Source: Balanoglossus misakiensis (taxonomy: Eukaryota; Hemichordata). Taken from it: a DNA stretch of 64,000 nt. The translations under genes were made by a program, and so were the position numbers. Where the stretch lies: the NCBI GenBank assembly GCA_040954595.2, contig CM082579.2, forward strand, positions 13,392,001-13,456,000, in the 5' to 3' direction. The notes under the pieces were generated by a model. That model ran no database searches. It worked only from the letters and a program-made list of their open reading frames with translations, and was not told the origin of the DNA. Shown in pieces: positions 10,045 through 21,349 of the stretch. Every line of letters starts with the position of its first letter. The stretch's first letter is position 1.

Positions 10045-10710
10045 TCATGCAACTCGGTGACACTGTTCCATTAGATATTCCACTGTTGTGTTTACATCTT
10101 CTGGTTTGGCGAAAACCCCAACGGCTTCTAGCTCATCAAACTTGTCCTGTAGTGTAATTAATGTTTCTCGGTTGTAATGAGGGAGCCGACCTTTCCTTTG
10201 TGGAGGTAATACCGGGCCCCTATTGACGGTGGCTTCAATACGCCCACTAGCTCCATTATATTTAGATATTGTCGGATTGAAGACATCATCATATTGTTGA
10301 TGCAATTTGATAAATTCATCCTTAATGGAGCGTGTAAGTTGATTGTCTGGGTCAAGGGATATTCCAGATGAGAATGGTTCACGTACACCGGTACTTGGCA
10401 AAGCAGAAGTAGTGGACTGGGTACTTTTACCTGCGTCAGACAAAGGAGCAGGAGATAGTAGTCGTACTTGACAGAGGTGATCATGGCGTTTAAGTAGGAT
10501 AGGTTCTGATGTCGAGTTTATAATACGTAATGTATGGTCGACAGATTGTATTTCCTGGGGTTGAGGCCAAGCAGATGTAGCTTTTATTGATTGATTCAGA
10601 GGATTGTCGTAACGGGGTTCCAGAGCTAATAATGAATCTGGGTTACAGGAGGGGGGTGTTTCAAGTTCGATAAATTCCCCTGGAAGTATAGAGTACGTTT
10701 TGATGGACAA
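10045..10710 (-). pseudogene. protease-RT linker and start of RT (Gypsy-like)
   Basis: The frame carries a dUTPase-like or linker segment ('YSILPGEFIELETPP', 'NSTSEPILLKRHDHLCQVRL'), then the entry to a reverse transcriptase ('RKGRLPHYNRETLITLQDKF', 'LEAVGVFAKPEDVNTTVEYL'). It breaks off where the RT palm should begin, at about 10080, and ends with unrelated codons. It overlaps the upstream gag-protease frame by about 85 nt in another frame. That could be a frameshift lesion or a programmed shift. The missing RT core is not found elsewhere in the window. Confidence 0.65.
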
Positions 10711-12191
10711 CGGATTAAATAGGCTTGTGTACGGCGGATCGAAGCAATGTGGTGTTGTTGCTGGCCATAATAAATAATATCTGACCCTTTTATAACGATC
10801 TGCCTCTTAGCAGGGCGTGTAGCGATATCATTACTGACATGAAAGGGATTCCCAGCCAAGACATCAACATCAAGGTTTTCCACCACCAAAGCATCTAAAG
10901 TAAAGGTATAACTTCCTCGTGACAATTGGCAGTGAACTTCTCCAATGACATCCATTGGCGTAATCCCGTCAGCCTGGCGGGCCATCTGTGAAGCAGGGGT
11001 TATAGGTAGACCAATAGATCTAGCAAAAGCAGACTTGATCATATTTGTAGTTGCACCTGTATCAAGAGTTACCTTCACAGGATAATGCTGGTAGAATGTG
11101 TTGAGAAAGGGCGACTGAATTATATTGACACGCATGACATGTGGTTCATCGATGAGGGCATTTACAGGATTCTCGTCTGGTCTGGATTCGTAATCAACTG
11201 TATCGGAGGGATTGTAATAATCAATCTCTTCATCATCATTCTGAACATAACAGGAGCGACTGAAGTTCGCTCTATCTTCATCTGGTAGAAATCTGCAGTC
11301 GACGAGGGAGTGTGACGTGAAATTTTGTCTACCTGCAGTTCTACATAAGATACATGATTTTACAGGCTGTCTACGACGTGGAAATGGCCGGTTTGTACGC
11401 GAAAACGGCTTATATGGCTGCGGCTTATATGCATTAAAAATGCCGGTACGCATAACTTTGCTGTCCTCTATGCTATGCAACTCATCTAAAAGTGATGGCA
11501 TTGCCTGAGAGATTTCCGGTTTAAGTGAAGCGAGCGATTTATTGCGTAAGTCAGATCCGTATTTTTGTTTGACCAGTTGAGGTAAGCCAGGGTTGACCAA
11601 CTGCAGCCAAAGAAAGACAATAGTATTTTCTAAAGTTGGTGTAACATCTTCATCTGCAGTAATAACTTCACCGTGGTGAGTGATGCCACCTTCTCTGGTC
11701 AGGAGATTATCATCATAGAATGCGACGATACGTTGATAAAGATCTTCCGGCTTTTCGTCGGGTTGTAAGCGAATGCTACTCAAATCGAAAAAGTGCGCTC
11801 CTGTTGATTGGAAGCCATAATGTTGACGAATTTTCTGCCATATGTCATTTAATGACGTCGACTGCTTTATAATAGAGTTCCTTGAGATAATCGAACAATA
11901 GTTTGCTATTTGACCTAACATAAGGTCAAGATGAGCGTTTTTCTGTGCAGCAGTCTGCCTTTGGTTTTCAGGAATTGTCTCATCATCGTCAACAAGACCT
12001 CTGTAAGGATTGGCTGAGGTTTTCTTGTGCCAAGTAAATCCGTCTCTCAAAAATACTCGAAAATTCGGGTCCAGTGACAAGATGTATATCAAGTTTTGTT
12101 TCCTATTTTCGAAGGAGTTTATGGTCTCGCACTTCGTGAGTTGCCATTGTTTCGGTGCACGAGCAGTGGCCATTGTGCATAAATTACACAA
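10626..12191 (-). CDS. Gag-protease polyprotein, Gypsy-like
   Basis: A 521-codon frame. Residues about 30-260 are all-helical and Gag-like ('LIYILSLDPNFRVFL', 'IRLQPDEKPEDLYQRIVAFY', 'FLWLQLVNPGLPQLVKQKYG'). A basic Pro-rich stretch follows, then a Cys-rich knuckle ('SCILCRTAGRQNF'...'LVDCRFL'). An aspartic protease is next, with active site 'LDTGATTNMI' and flap-partner region 'VDVLAGNPF'. The first Met may be internal ('MATARAPKQW'). It should form the particle shell and cut the polyprotein. It is intact, and sits head-on to the pol half at 7766-9979. Confidence 0.75.
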   Translation of the reverse strand: MCNLCTMATARAPKQWQLTKCETINSFENRKQNLIYILSLDPNFRVFLRDGFTWHKKTSANPYRGLVDDDETIPENQRQTAAQKNAHLDLMLGQIANYCSIISRNSIIKQSTSLNDIWQKIRQHYGFQSTGAHFFDLSSIRLQPDEKPEDLYQRIVAFYDDNLLTREGGITHHGEVITADEDVTPTLENTIVFLWLQLVNPGLPQLVKQKYGSDLRNKSLASLKPEISQAMPSLLDELHSIEDSKVMRTGIFNAYKPQPYKPFSRTNRPFPRRRQPVKSCILCRTAGRQNFTSHSLVDCRFLPDEDRANFSRSCYVQNDDEEIDYYNPSDTVDYESRPDENPVNALIDEPHVMRVNIIQSPFLNTFYQHYPVKVTLDTGATTNMIKSAFARSIGLPITPASQMARQADGITPMDVIGEVHCQLSRGSYTFTLDALVVENLDVDVLAGNPFHVSNDIATRPAKRQIVIKGSDIIYYGQQQHHIASIRRTQAYLIRCPSKRTLYFQGNLSNLKHPPPVTQIHY

Positions 12192-12540
12192 GGAACAATA
12201 GAACGTGATGTCGATAGTTACGTAAGTACTGCAACAAGGCTATAAATAGGTACCTGAGATGGTGCCTGTGACGAATGTTTTTCCTACCGTAACGTACGTC
12301 GGTGAACTTTTCAACAGCTCAGCTTGGTTGCATTTAAATAGCCTGCACGGGTATTTGGTCCATATAGTCTTCTCTTTGTTGAAGGCTTCTTAGCAGTCGT
12401 GGACTCGAAAACCGCTGCCACCACGGCAATAAAGACAGACCAACTTGACGTGCAATGAACTGCAACCGTTTAATAGTGATCAATAATAATAGACAACGAA
12501 CAGCAAACACACATACTTAGTAAATAACATTACCATAACA
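12192..12540 (-). repeat. probable 5' LTR and leader of the Gypsy-like element
   Basis: Directly upstream of the gag frame. At 12400-12424 the minus strand reads TGGTGGCAGCGG followed by a T-arm-like TCGAG, as expected for a tRNA primer-binding site. Beyond it, up to 12540, the minus strand begins TGTTATGGTAATG and could be the LTR, which abuts BEL/Pao coding sequence. The matching second LTR was not found, so limits are uncertain. Confidence 0.4.
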
Positions 12541-12547
12541 ATGTAAC

Positions 12548-13870
12548 GTGTTGGCGGAAGGTCTGAACAAATTAGACCAGTTAGTGCGACACGCAATCAA
12601 TTTGGATTTTCCAGAACGAGTCATTGATGATAAAAGAGAGCATTCACAGGAGGACAAGAAGTTCCTGAATGAAGTGAACAAGTCAATCAAACTCAAAGAT
12701 GGACATTACGAAATTGGATTACCATTTCGTAGTGAAGAAGTCAGACTACCCAACAATGAGCAGTATGCTCTGAATCGCCTGAAGTCACTTGAGAGGAAAT
12801 TCAGAAGAAATCCCAAGTTCCAGGAGGACTATAAGAAGTTCATGTCAGATATAATTGACAAGGGCTACGCTGTCAAAGTTCAGCAAGAGAGGCCACAGCA
12901 AGACGATGGGAGGATATGGTATATACCTCATCACGGAGTCTATCACCCAAAGAAGCCAGAGAAGATCCGTGTTGTCTTTGACTGTTCGGCGAAGTTCCAG
13001 GGGATATCTCTCAATGACCTATTATTACAAGGGCCGGATCTGACTAACAATCTTGTCGGTGTGCTGTTGCGATTTCGTCAGGAACCAGTAGCGCTGATGG
13101 CAGACATAGAAGCAATGTTTCACCAAGTACAGGTGCCCAAAGAAGACAGTGATTGTCTACGCTTCTATTGGTGGCCTGAGGGAAACATTAACAGCCAGCC
13201 AGAAGTCTACCAAATGCGGGTTCATCTATTTGGAGCAGTATCATCTCCAAGTTGTGCGAATACAGCCCTACACAGAACTGCTCAAGACAACAGCCACAGA
13301 TTCAATACTGAAGTCATCGACACCATTATGAGAAATTTCTACGTGGACGACTGTCTCAAGTCAGTGAGTAGTGTGCCCGAAGCTATGAAGTTAGCACAAG
13401 AACTGACAGCAGCTTGCCAGATGGGAGGCTTTCGTCTGACGAAGTGGATCAGTAGCAGTCGTGAGGTCTTGGAATCTATTCCCGTACAAGAGAGAGGCAA
13501 AGAAGTTAAGCAACTGAAGCTCGACTATGATGACCTGCCAACCGAACGTGCTCTAGGGGTGTATTGGTCGGTCGAACCAGACACTCTGGGATTTAAAATA
13601 GACATCCAAGACAGACCTGTAAGCAGAAGGGGCATATTATCAGTCGTCAGTTCGGTCTACGATCCGCTGGGATTAGCATCACCGTTCATACTGCCAGCGA
13701 GAATATTGCTACAGGATCTGTGCCACCGAAATCTCGGATGGGACCAGACGATCAATCAAGGAGATCAGAAGAGATGGCGACAATGGCTAACCGATCTCCC
13801 ACAACTAGAAGAACTGTCAGTAGATAGATGCTTCAAGCCGGCTGATTTTGGAGAGGTGAAGCGGTGTTAA
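12548..13870 (+). pseudogene. BEL/Pao reverse transcriptase
   Basis: An open frame with the BEL/Pao RT signature: 'KIRVVFDCSAKFQGISLND', 'LMADIEAMFHQVQVP' (catalytic Asp), 'HLFGAVSSPSCAN' and 'RNFYVDDCLKS' (YVDD box). The connection domain follows ('RRGILSVVSSVYDPLGLASP', 'PARILLQDLCHRNLGWD'). It has no native start: gag and protease are missing because the element is cut off at about 12545 by the Gypsy-like LTR. It stops with a frameshift near 13866. In the intact family the RT is one part of a Gag-PR-RT-RH-IN polyprotein, which continues in the following frames. Confidence 0.8.
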
Positions 13871-14832
13871 GTACATCATATTTCCGATGCAAGTCAGCAT
13901 GGGTATGGAACTGCGTCCTATGTTCGCCTGATGAATGAAGACAGAGAAATTCACTGCGCTCTACTGATGGGAAAAGCCAGAGTGGCACCACTCAAGAAGA
14001 CCACCATTCCTCGTTTGGAATTGATGGCAGCTACCGTGGCAGTCAGAATGAACAAGTTGCTGGAGAGGGAGTTGGATCAGCGGTATATTTCTGGACAGAC
14101 AGCATGTCAGTACCTAGATACATCGCCAACGAGACCACCCGTTTCCATACCTTTGTTTCAAATCGAATCAACATAATTCGTGAAGGTTCGGAAATGCACC
14201 AATGGAAGTACGTAAACACACAGTCTAACCCGGCTGACGATGCTTCCAGAGGGCTGACTGTACACCAGTTTCTCCGAAACAAGAGATGGATAGAAGGCCC
14301 AGCGTTCCTATGGGGACCGGAGAATGAATGGCCTACACAACAATCGGTATCGAAGATTATACCGGAGGATGACCCAGAGGTCAAGAAACAGATAAACGCC
14401 GTAATAGCAGACACATCCACACTGGTGATTGATGACATCATATCACGTGTTTCCGTCTGGAAGAAACTCAAGAAGACAGTGGGATGGATTCTTTTGGCGA
14501 AGGAAAAGCTAAGAAGATTAGTTCAACAGAAAAGGATGCTGAGAGAAAATCTCGATGAAGAACCTGAGACGAAAGGTAAAGAAGAGCTCAGCAAAGAAAA
14601 GATGAGAAAGAGGGGAAGTAAGGAGGAAAGTGAAATTCCAGCACTCCCATTCGAAATGTTACAAGAAGCAGAGAAGGCGATTATACGCTTCACACAACAT
14701 TGTCACTTCCCGGAAGAAGTCACCGCCCTACAGAAAGGTGAAGAAGTGAAGAAATCCAGCCCGCTTTACAAGCTGGATCCGATGCTGAAAGATGGGATAA
14801 TACGTGTTGGCGGACGTCTTGAGCGAGCGTAA
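13871..14832 (+). pseudogene. BEL/Pao RNase H and linker
   Basis: The reading frame changes at about 13866 and again near 14090. The first piece includes 'VAPLKKTTIPRLELMAATVAVRMNKLLE', the RNase H helix with its Glu. The second has 'WKYVNTQSNPADDASRGL', the final Asp motif, then 'WIEGPAFLWGPENEWP'. A long Lys/Glu-rich linker follows, then 'LDPMLKDGIIRVGGRLERA', the start of the integrase zinc region. An in-frame TAA ends it at 14832, directly before the integrase frame. At least three lesions in 1 kb show the copy is dead. Confidence 0.75.
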
Positions 14833-14856
14833 CTACCAGAAGAAAGCAAGCACCCA

Positions 14857-16008
14857 ATGGTCCTCCCAAGGGACACTCCAGTATCGAGACTCATCTTAGA
14901 AGAGATACATCGTGCGGTCGGACATATGGGAAGAAACTCAATGTTGGCGAGACTAAGGGAGAAGTTTTGGATCCTGCGAGCAAACACTGCAGTCCGTAGC
15001 ATTATAGCAAAATGCGTGATCTGTCGAAGATACAGAGCGAAGGTCGGTGAGCAGAAAATGGCAGACCTGCCGGCAGACCGCATCACACCAGAAGAAGCAC
15101 CATTCACGAGAACAGGTGTAGACTACTTCGGCCCGTTGGAAGTCAAGCGTGGTCGCAGCACTGTGAAGAGGTATGGAGTGATCTTTACTTGTTTGGCGAC
15201 ACGGGCTGTACATCTCGAAGGGGCACACTCGCTAGATACAGACTCATGCATCAACAGCCTTCGACGATTTACAGCAAGAAGAGGACAAGTGAAAGTGATC
15301 AGATCTGACAACGGAACCAATTTCGTCGGTGCCAATCGTGAACTACACGAAGAAATTGAGAAGTGGAATCACCACAAAATATCTGAAGCCCTATATCAAC
15401 ACAGTGTGAAGTGGGAGTTCAACCCCCCAGCGGCATCTCACTTCGGAGGAATATGGGAACGTCAGATCAGAACCATACGGAAGATATTGTTCTCCTTGAT
15501 GAAAGAACAGGCTATTCGTTTAGATGATGAAGCGCTGCAGACGTTGTTCTGTGAAGTTGAAGCCATTATCAACAGTCGCCCCATCACCAAGCTATCTGAT
15601 GATCCGAATGATCTTGAAGTTCTCACACCGAATCATCTACTGATGTTGCAGCCCACACAGAATCTACCACCTGGTATATTTTGCAAGAACGACAACTACG
15701 CTCGTCGCAGGTGGCGCCAAGTACAGTACCTGGCAGACATATTTTGGAAGAGATGGGTTAAAGAATATCTCCCCCTGCTGCAGGAAAGGCAGAAGTGGCT
15801 CAAACCCAGGAGAAATCTCACCGTGGGGGACGTGGTCTTGATTGTGGACAACTCTGCACCAAGAAATTCCTGGCCCCTAGGAGTGGTCATCGATGTGAAA
15901 AGAGACAAGAAGGGATTTGTGCGTGTTGCAACGGTGAAGACCAAAACATCGACCCTGGATCGACCAGTGGACAAATTGTGTGTGCTGTTGGAAGCTGATG
16001 TGGTATAG
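14857..16008 (+). CDS. BEL/Pao integrase
   Basis: A 383-codon frame. The zinc-binding part is 'HRAVGHMGRNSMLARLREKFWI'...'CVICRRYRAK'. The DDE core has Asp in 'TGVDYFGPLEVKRGR', Asp in 'IRSDNGTNFVGANRE' and Glu in 'FGGIWERQIRTI'. The C-terminus has 'RRRWRQVQYLADIFWKRW' and 'VGDVVLIVDN', as in Pao integrases. It catalyses insertion of the cDNA. It lies 24 nt after the stop that closes the RNase H/linker frame, and is followed by a polypurine-like tract and the 3' LTR. All three catalytic residues are present, but it could be made only as part of a broken polyprotein. Confidence 0.8.
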   Translation: MVLPRDTPVSRLILEEIHRAVGHMGRNSMLARLREKFWILRANTAVRSIIAKCVICRRYRAKVGEQKMADLPADRITPEEAPFTRTGVDYFGPLEVKRGRSTVKRYGVIFTCLATRAVHLEGAHSLDTDSCINSLRRFTARRGQVKVIRSDNGTNFVGANRELHEEIEKWNHHKISEALYQHSVKWEFNPPAASHFGGIWERQIRTIRKILFSLMKEQAIRLDDEALQTLFCEVEAIINSRPITKLSDDPNDLEVLTPNHLLMLQPTQNLPPGIFCKNDNYARRRWRQVQYLADIFWKRWVKEYLPLLQERQKWLKPRRNLTVGDVVLIVDNSAPRNSWPLGVVIDVKRDKKGFVRVATVKTKTSTLDRPVDKLCVLLEADVV

Positions 16009-16132
16009 AAACGACTGAAAAGTGGACACATGCAGCTAAGTGGCAATGACAATATATGTTTGACAATTTTTGGACCTATTACTAGTTTGGTAATTGCTCA
16101 GAAAGCATTTCCTTACAATTAGGGGACCGGAA

Positions 16133-16987
16133 TGTTACGGCCAAAAATATTTAGCTTATAGTAGCAGTTTTATTGCTATGGTTTCTGTTTGACTTAAATT
16201 TGCTTAGTACCGACACTTAGGTCAAGGCACTTGTATGACTGTGACTCATACTTCCTGTCAAGGGCATTACCCCCATTACGTAATACCATATCAAAGTTCA
16301 ACTTCAGTCAAGTGTAAGTATTAGGTTTCAGAAGCACATGGGTTTTCAAAGAGCAAGCATTGTGCTGAAGAGAGAGTGTCGGTTTTGTGCTTCTAACACA
16401 CTCAAAAGGGGACGGACCAGTCCATGAATTGTATTGTTTTGATGGGCTAACAGCCAGGAGGTCACATAATTCTGGTAAGCCTATTTTCGAGCCAAAATAT
16501 TCTGTAGAAATCAAGTTTTATTCGTGGACTGTGAGTACCACACAAGTTGGCCATTCTCTCCTGGCAGAGATGGCATGTGGCAATTTTCAAATCAGTTTTA
16601 CACATCATATTTCATACCAAGAGACTTTCCACGGACTCTGATTTAGACAGTTCATCGGACACAAGTTGCTTTTTGACTTCAGTGATGTATTTTATAGATT
16701 TAGAGTTTCTTCTGTTTGAAAGTGCTTTATGCATAATTAATTAGGCTTTGGAATGCAAAGTACTTTAGAAGGGGCAAGTGCATGCTTCTTGCCTCTAGAG
16801 GGCGCCATACATAAGAGGCCATGGTTCAAGGTGGTAAACTTGACCTTTGAACCCTCGAGTTGTGTAACAGTGACAAATACTTATGTAGTGTATTATTTTA
16901 TTTTATTTTCAGTCAATCGTTCTACGTTCCACGTCTTTAAGTTTACCGTTCCACGTCTATGTATAGTGTCGAATAAACCCCGTGACA
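16133..16987 (+). repeat. BEL/Pao 3' LTR (proposed limits)
   Basis: It begins TGTTACGGCC just after a purine-rich tract (ATTAGGGGACCGGAA) and ends CCCCGTGACA. The ends are near inverted complements, as LTR ends should be. Length is about 855 bp. A possible poly(A) signal AATAAA lies at about 16972. No 5' partner LTR exists in the window, so limits rest on structure alone. Confidence 0.55.
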
Positions 16988-17088
16988 AAGAATTTGACAC
17001 TAGCAGTGATTTGTTAAAGAGGGACGCATTGCGGGAGATCTACCCTGACTGTTTACCCCAAGCAGTGCGCAGCAGACTATATACTTTC
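16988..17088. other. short unassigned stretch
   Basis: Between the LTR end and the repeat array. A frame reading 'DTSSDLLKRDALREIYPDCL' is open here but too short to classify. It could be flank or the start of another element copy. Confidence 0.3.
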
Positions 17089-19404
17089 GCTCCTTGGTTG
17101 GTCATTCGGACGGAAAGACACGGTTTTAGCGAGTTTATCTTTCTCTCTCCTGAGCACTCCGTATTCAGACTTGCCAAAGTGAAGCGCGACAAAAATATGA
17201 CCATGTTTCCCTGCATGTTTTATTTACCCGACAGATAAAAACGCAGCGTTGATATTGAAATGAATTGGCTTTATGAAAATGATAAAAATTACAATAATAA
17301 TGTCGTTAAAAATTCTCACAAAAAAAAAGAAATAAAAAAGTGGTCTCGAACCAACATCAGTTGACACCTTCAGGTAAAAGGGTAGCCTTCCTGAACCATT
17401 CGCCATCACGATGTGTACTCGAAAAAGTCGGAAATTTTCCGCACTATATTGCAGCATAACTCCAATGATCTTATTTGCACCGCAGCGGTGCAAATAAGAG
17501 TTACCTGCACCACAACGATCTGACCGTTCTTTAGTCACTCCTCGGCGACAAAAACGTTTTATTACGGCCTAAATAACGACTTTTTCGTTCCTTGGTTGGT
17601 CATTCGGACGGAAAGACACGGTTTTAGCGAGTTTATCTTTCTCTCTCCTGAGCACTCCGTATTCAGACATGCCCAAGTGAAGCGCGACAAAAATATGACC
17701 ATGTTTCCCTGCATATTTTATTTACCTGACAGATAAAAACGCAGCGTTGATATTGAAATGAATTGGCTTTATGAAAATGATAAAAATTACACTGATAATG
17801 TCGTTAAAAATTCTCACAAAAAAAAGAAATAAAAAAGTGGTCTCGAACCAACATCAGTTGACACCTTCAGGTAAAAGGGTAGCCTTCCTGAACCATTCGC
17901 CATCACGATGTGTACTCGAAAAAGTCGGAAATTTTCCGCACTATATTGCAGCATGACTCCAATGATCTTATTTGCACCGCAGCGGTGCAAATAAGAGTTC
18001 CCTGCACCGCAGCGGTGCAAATAAGAGTTACCTGCACCGCAACGATCTGACTGTTCTTTATTCTCTCCTCGGCGACAAAAACGTTTTATTACGGCCTAAA
18101 TAACGACTTATTCGCTCCTTGGTTGGTCATTCGGACGGAAAGACATAATTTTAGCGAGTTTATCTTTCTCTCTCCTGAGCACTCCGTATTCAGACTTGCC
18201 AAAGTGAAGCGCGACAAAAATATGACCATGTTTCCCTGCATGTTTTATTTACCCGACAGATAAAAACGCAGCGTTGATATTGAAATGAATTGGCTTTATG
18301 AAAATGATAAAAATTACAATAATAATGTCGTTAAAAATTCTCACAAAAAAAATAAAAATAAAAAAGTGGTCTCGAACCAACATCAGTTGACACCTTCAGG
18401 TAAAAGGGTAGCCTTCCTGAACCATTCGCCATCACGATGCGTACTCGAAAAAGTCGGAAATTTTCCGCACTATATTGCAGCATAACTCCAATGATCTTAT
18501 TTGCACCGCAGCGGTGCAAATAAGAGTTCCCTGCACCGCAACGTTCTGACCGTTCTTTATTCACTCCTCGGCGACAAAAGCGTTTTATTACAGCCTAAAT
18601 AACGACTTTTTCGCTCCTTGGTTGGTCATGCGGACGGAAAGACACAGTTTTAGCGAGTTTATCTTTCTCTCTCCTGAGCACTCCGTATTCAGACTTGCCA
18701 AAGTGAACCGTGACAAAAATATGACCATGTTTCCCTGCATGTTTCTTTTACCCGACAGATAAAAAACGCAGCGTTGATATTGAAATGAATTGGCTTTATG
18801 AAAATGATAAAAATTACACTGATAATGTCGTTAAAAATTCTCACAAAAAAAAATAGAAAAAAAAGTGGTCTCGAACCAACATCAGTAAAAGGCTAGCCTT
18901 CCTGAACCATTCGGCATTACGATGTGTACTCGAAAAAGTCGGAAATTTTCCGCACTATATTGCAGCATAACTCCAATGATCTAATTTGCACCGCAGCGGT
19001 GCAAAATAAGAGTCCCCTGCACCGCAACGATCTGACCGTTCTTTATTCACTCCTCGGCGTCAAAAACGTTTTATTACGGCCTAAATAATGACTTTTTCGT
19101 TCCTTGGTTGGTCATTCGGTCGGCAAGACACGGTTTTAGCGAGTTTATCTTTCTCTCTTCTGAGCACTCCGTATTCAGACTTGCCCAAGTGAACTGCGAC
19201 AAAAAATGACCAAGTTTCCGTGCATATTTCTTATACCCGACAGATAAAAAACGCAGCGTAGATATTGAAATGAATTGGATTTATGAAAATGATAAAAATT
19301 AAAATGATAATGTCGTTAAACAATCTCACAAAAAAAAAGAAATAGAATAAAAAGTGGTCTCGAACCAACATCAGTTGACACCTTCAGGTAAAAGGCTAGC
19401 CTTA
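17089..19404 (+). repeat. tandem array, 4.6 copies of a ~500-bp unit
   Basis: The marker [G/C]TCCTTGGTTGGTCAT recurs at about 17089, 17587, 18114, 18613 and 19099, so units are 498, 527, 499 and 486 bp. Each unit contains a box of one or two self-complementary words (TTGCACCGCAGCGGTGCAA). The number of these boxes explains most length variation, for example two in unit 2 near 17970-18020. The last unit is cut at 19404 by LINE sequence. Open frames inside units are repeats of each other, with no protein-like character. Confidence 0.9.
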
Positions 19405-21345
19405 CTTTTGTTTTATCTTTTATTAAAAAGGACAGGCCCACTGGCTTGCCCTGTTAAAAGTAGATTGTACATTACAAGTAGCTTGTAATTACAGTGAAAG
19501 ATTCATATTAAATAAATTCCATAAATTTTCAACATGTTACACTACTATTGCAAATCATTACAATATTGATGAAAAAACATTCACCAGAATGAATGCATGT
19601 GTAATCAAATCATTCAACATAAACAATCTTTAAATTCACAATATTGCATTACAGTATTCCATCATTTATGTAAGTCCTATACTCCAATCTGTCATGGAAT
19701 TGTGACATACAATTTAATTACAGGAACAATTACCAGTAAAAAAGATGGTATGTAACACCAGAGGGCGCCAGGTTCAACTGAAGGTGACAACATAGACAAA
19801 AAGACTGTTTAAAAATTTAAGGTAAAGTCAAAATCTTTTACCGTTACAAGTACATTGTTTTGTGCAAAGATGCTTTCAAATAGCGCAACATCATCACTTG
19901 CTTTGCACCTGTTATATTCAAAAGTGATTTTCTGTTTTAATTTGTACTTAAAGAACTTGATCAAGTCGATTTTCCGAGTACAACGCTTGTATGCTAATCT
20001 TCTACTATGAATTGTATAACGTGAAAGTGACAATAAAATATTGATCAGCGTGTACTCGTACTTGTCATCATTGACAGGATAACCAAATAACATCATTAGA
20101 ATTCTATATGTTGGGTTAAACTTATTTTCATTACTGGCACTGTAGATATACTCAAAAACAAGTTGCCACAAGGATTGAACTGCCTGGCAGCACACAAACA
20201 AATGATACACGTCTTCGAGAAAAAATGTGCAGAAGTCACAAGTCGGACTGAGGATTTTGCCTGCTTTATAAAGACGAAGATTACTAAAAACAGCGTTGTG
20301 ACAAATGAGATAATCCAGATCACCCAGGTAATTATCCTTGAAATGTGTGTAAACGATTGGCCAAACTTTACTAAAATCAAAGTTTGGCAGGTGGAAGAGC
20401 CAATACTGAACACCCGTGGGCACTGTTTTTCTCAGATGCCGAGCTATTGTAGTAATGTGTCTAACCTTAAGAGAATGGAAAGGAACACGTTGATCATGAG
20501 CATTAACAATAAAAAGAGACGGGTTTTTGTCCACTTTGTTATAATCTTTGTAATTACCCTGCAGAATATCATGCCACTTTTGAGGAATTGAATTGAGGAT
20601 AATATGGTACAGCTTCTCAACAGTATTGCTTGTGGGAGTGTCAGGATGGGCCAATGAAACCACGTCACCAATTGCATCAACAGGTAGGAACCCAGGAATG
20701 ACCATTGTATAACAAATCACTGATTTTGACAATGCCAGCTGAACTGAAAAGCTTTATAATCGGCAGGGGGCGCCCTTCAACACTTGTAATGAATGGGTTA
20801 TGAAAAATGGGTTCATTGATAATTTCATCGTAGGAAACTGGTTGTGCACGAAAATATTTGAAAAGATGCGACCAAGACTGAAACAATTCCCTGTAGAATG
20901 TAAAACACTGACGTAAGTTGGTAGGATAAAGTAACATTTTAAAAGTGTCAACACCACAATTGAGATCGAAATACTTATTTAAGTTGTAGGTGAAAAACAG
21001 CTTGAATTTGTGAACATAATCTTTATCCAGCAATTTACACAACCACTTGAGACGAAGTGCATGCACTTTGTCTTGAATATTTGTGACTTTAAGTCCCCCA
21101 ACTTGAATGTCGGAAGTGATGATATCATATTTCACCTCATTCAAAATTTGTATGTGTTGCTGAGGCAACGAAACAACAGATGCTCGGTACCACAGAGTAG
21201 ACGTAACAAGGGAGTTGATAATGAGGGTTTTCCCTTTGTAGGACAATTTACGAAATGACCAAGATTTCAGAATTCTACAGATTTTTGGAATGCGCTGAGC
21301 CCAATTGAAATCATCAGCAACTGATTTTTCATGACTCAACATGAC
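19405..21345 (-). mobile_element. 3' half of a Tx1-like LINE
   Basis: Two overlapping minus-strand frames (21342-20677 and 20732-19809) plus a 3' UTR ending near 19405. The 3' end reads into a run of A-rich sequence after an AATAAA-type word (TTTTTAATAAAAGATAAAA on the minus strand), the normal end of a LINE. A single frameshift separates the two frames. RT palm, endonuclease and ORF1 of this copy are absent. Confidence 0.65.
19809..21342 (-). pseudogene. LINE RT thumb and C-terminal zinc region
   Basis: The first frame starts at the RT thumb ('DFNWAQRIPKICRILKSWSF', 'LSYKGKTLIINSLVTSTLWY'), the segment seen in Tx1/L1-like pol proteins. The second frame contains 'CDFCTFFLEDVYHLFVCCQAV', the Cys-x2-Cys...His...Cys zinc motif near the pol C-terminus. 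The frames overlap at 20677-20732 in different phases, showing one indel. The protein begins abruptly at 21342, where the array repeat fragment starts, so the catalytic RT palm (the YxDD-bearing part) is missing. Confidence 0.65.
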
Positions 21346-21349
21346 ACCA

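Noticed and set aside
16308-17238. Several short open frames in the LTR region
   Set aside because: They fall within the proposed BEL/Pao LTR and the array repeat and have no protein-family features.
17089-19404. CRISPR-like array
   Set aside because: Units are about 500 bp without short spacers, and the genome is clearly eukaryotic.
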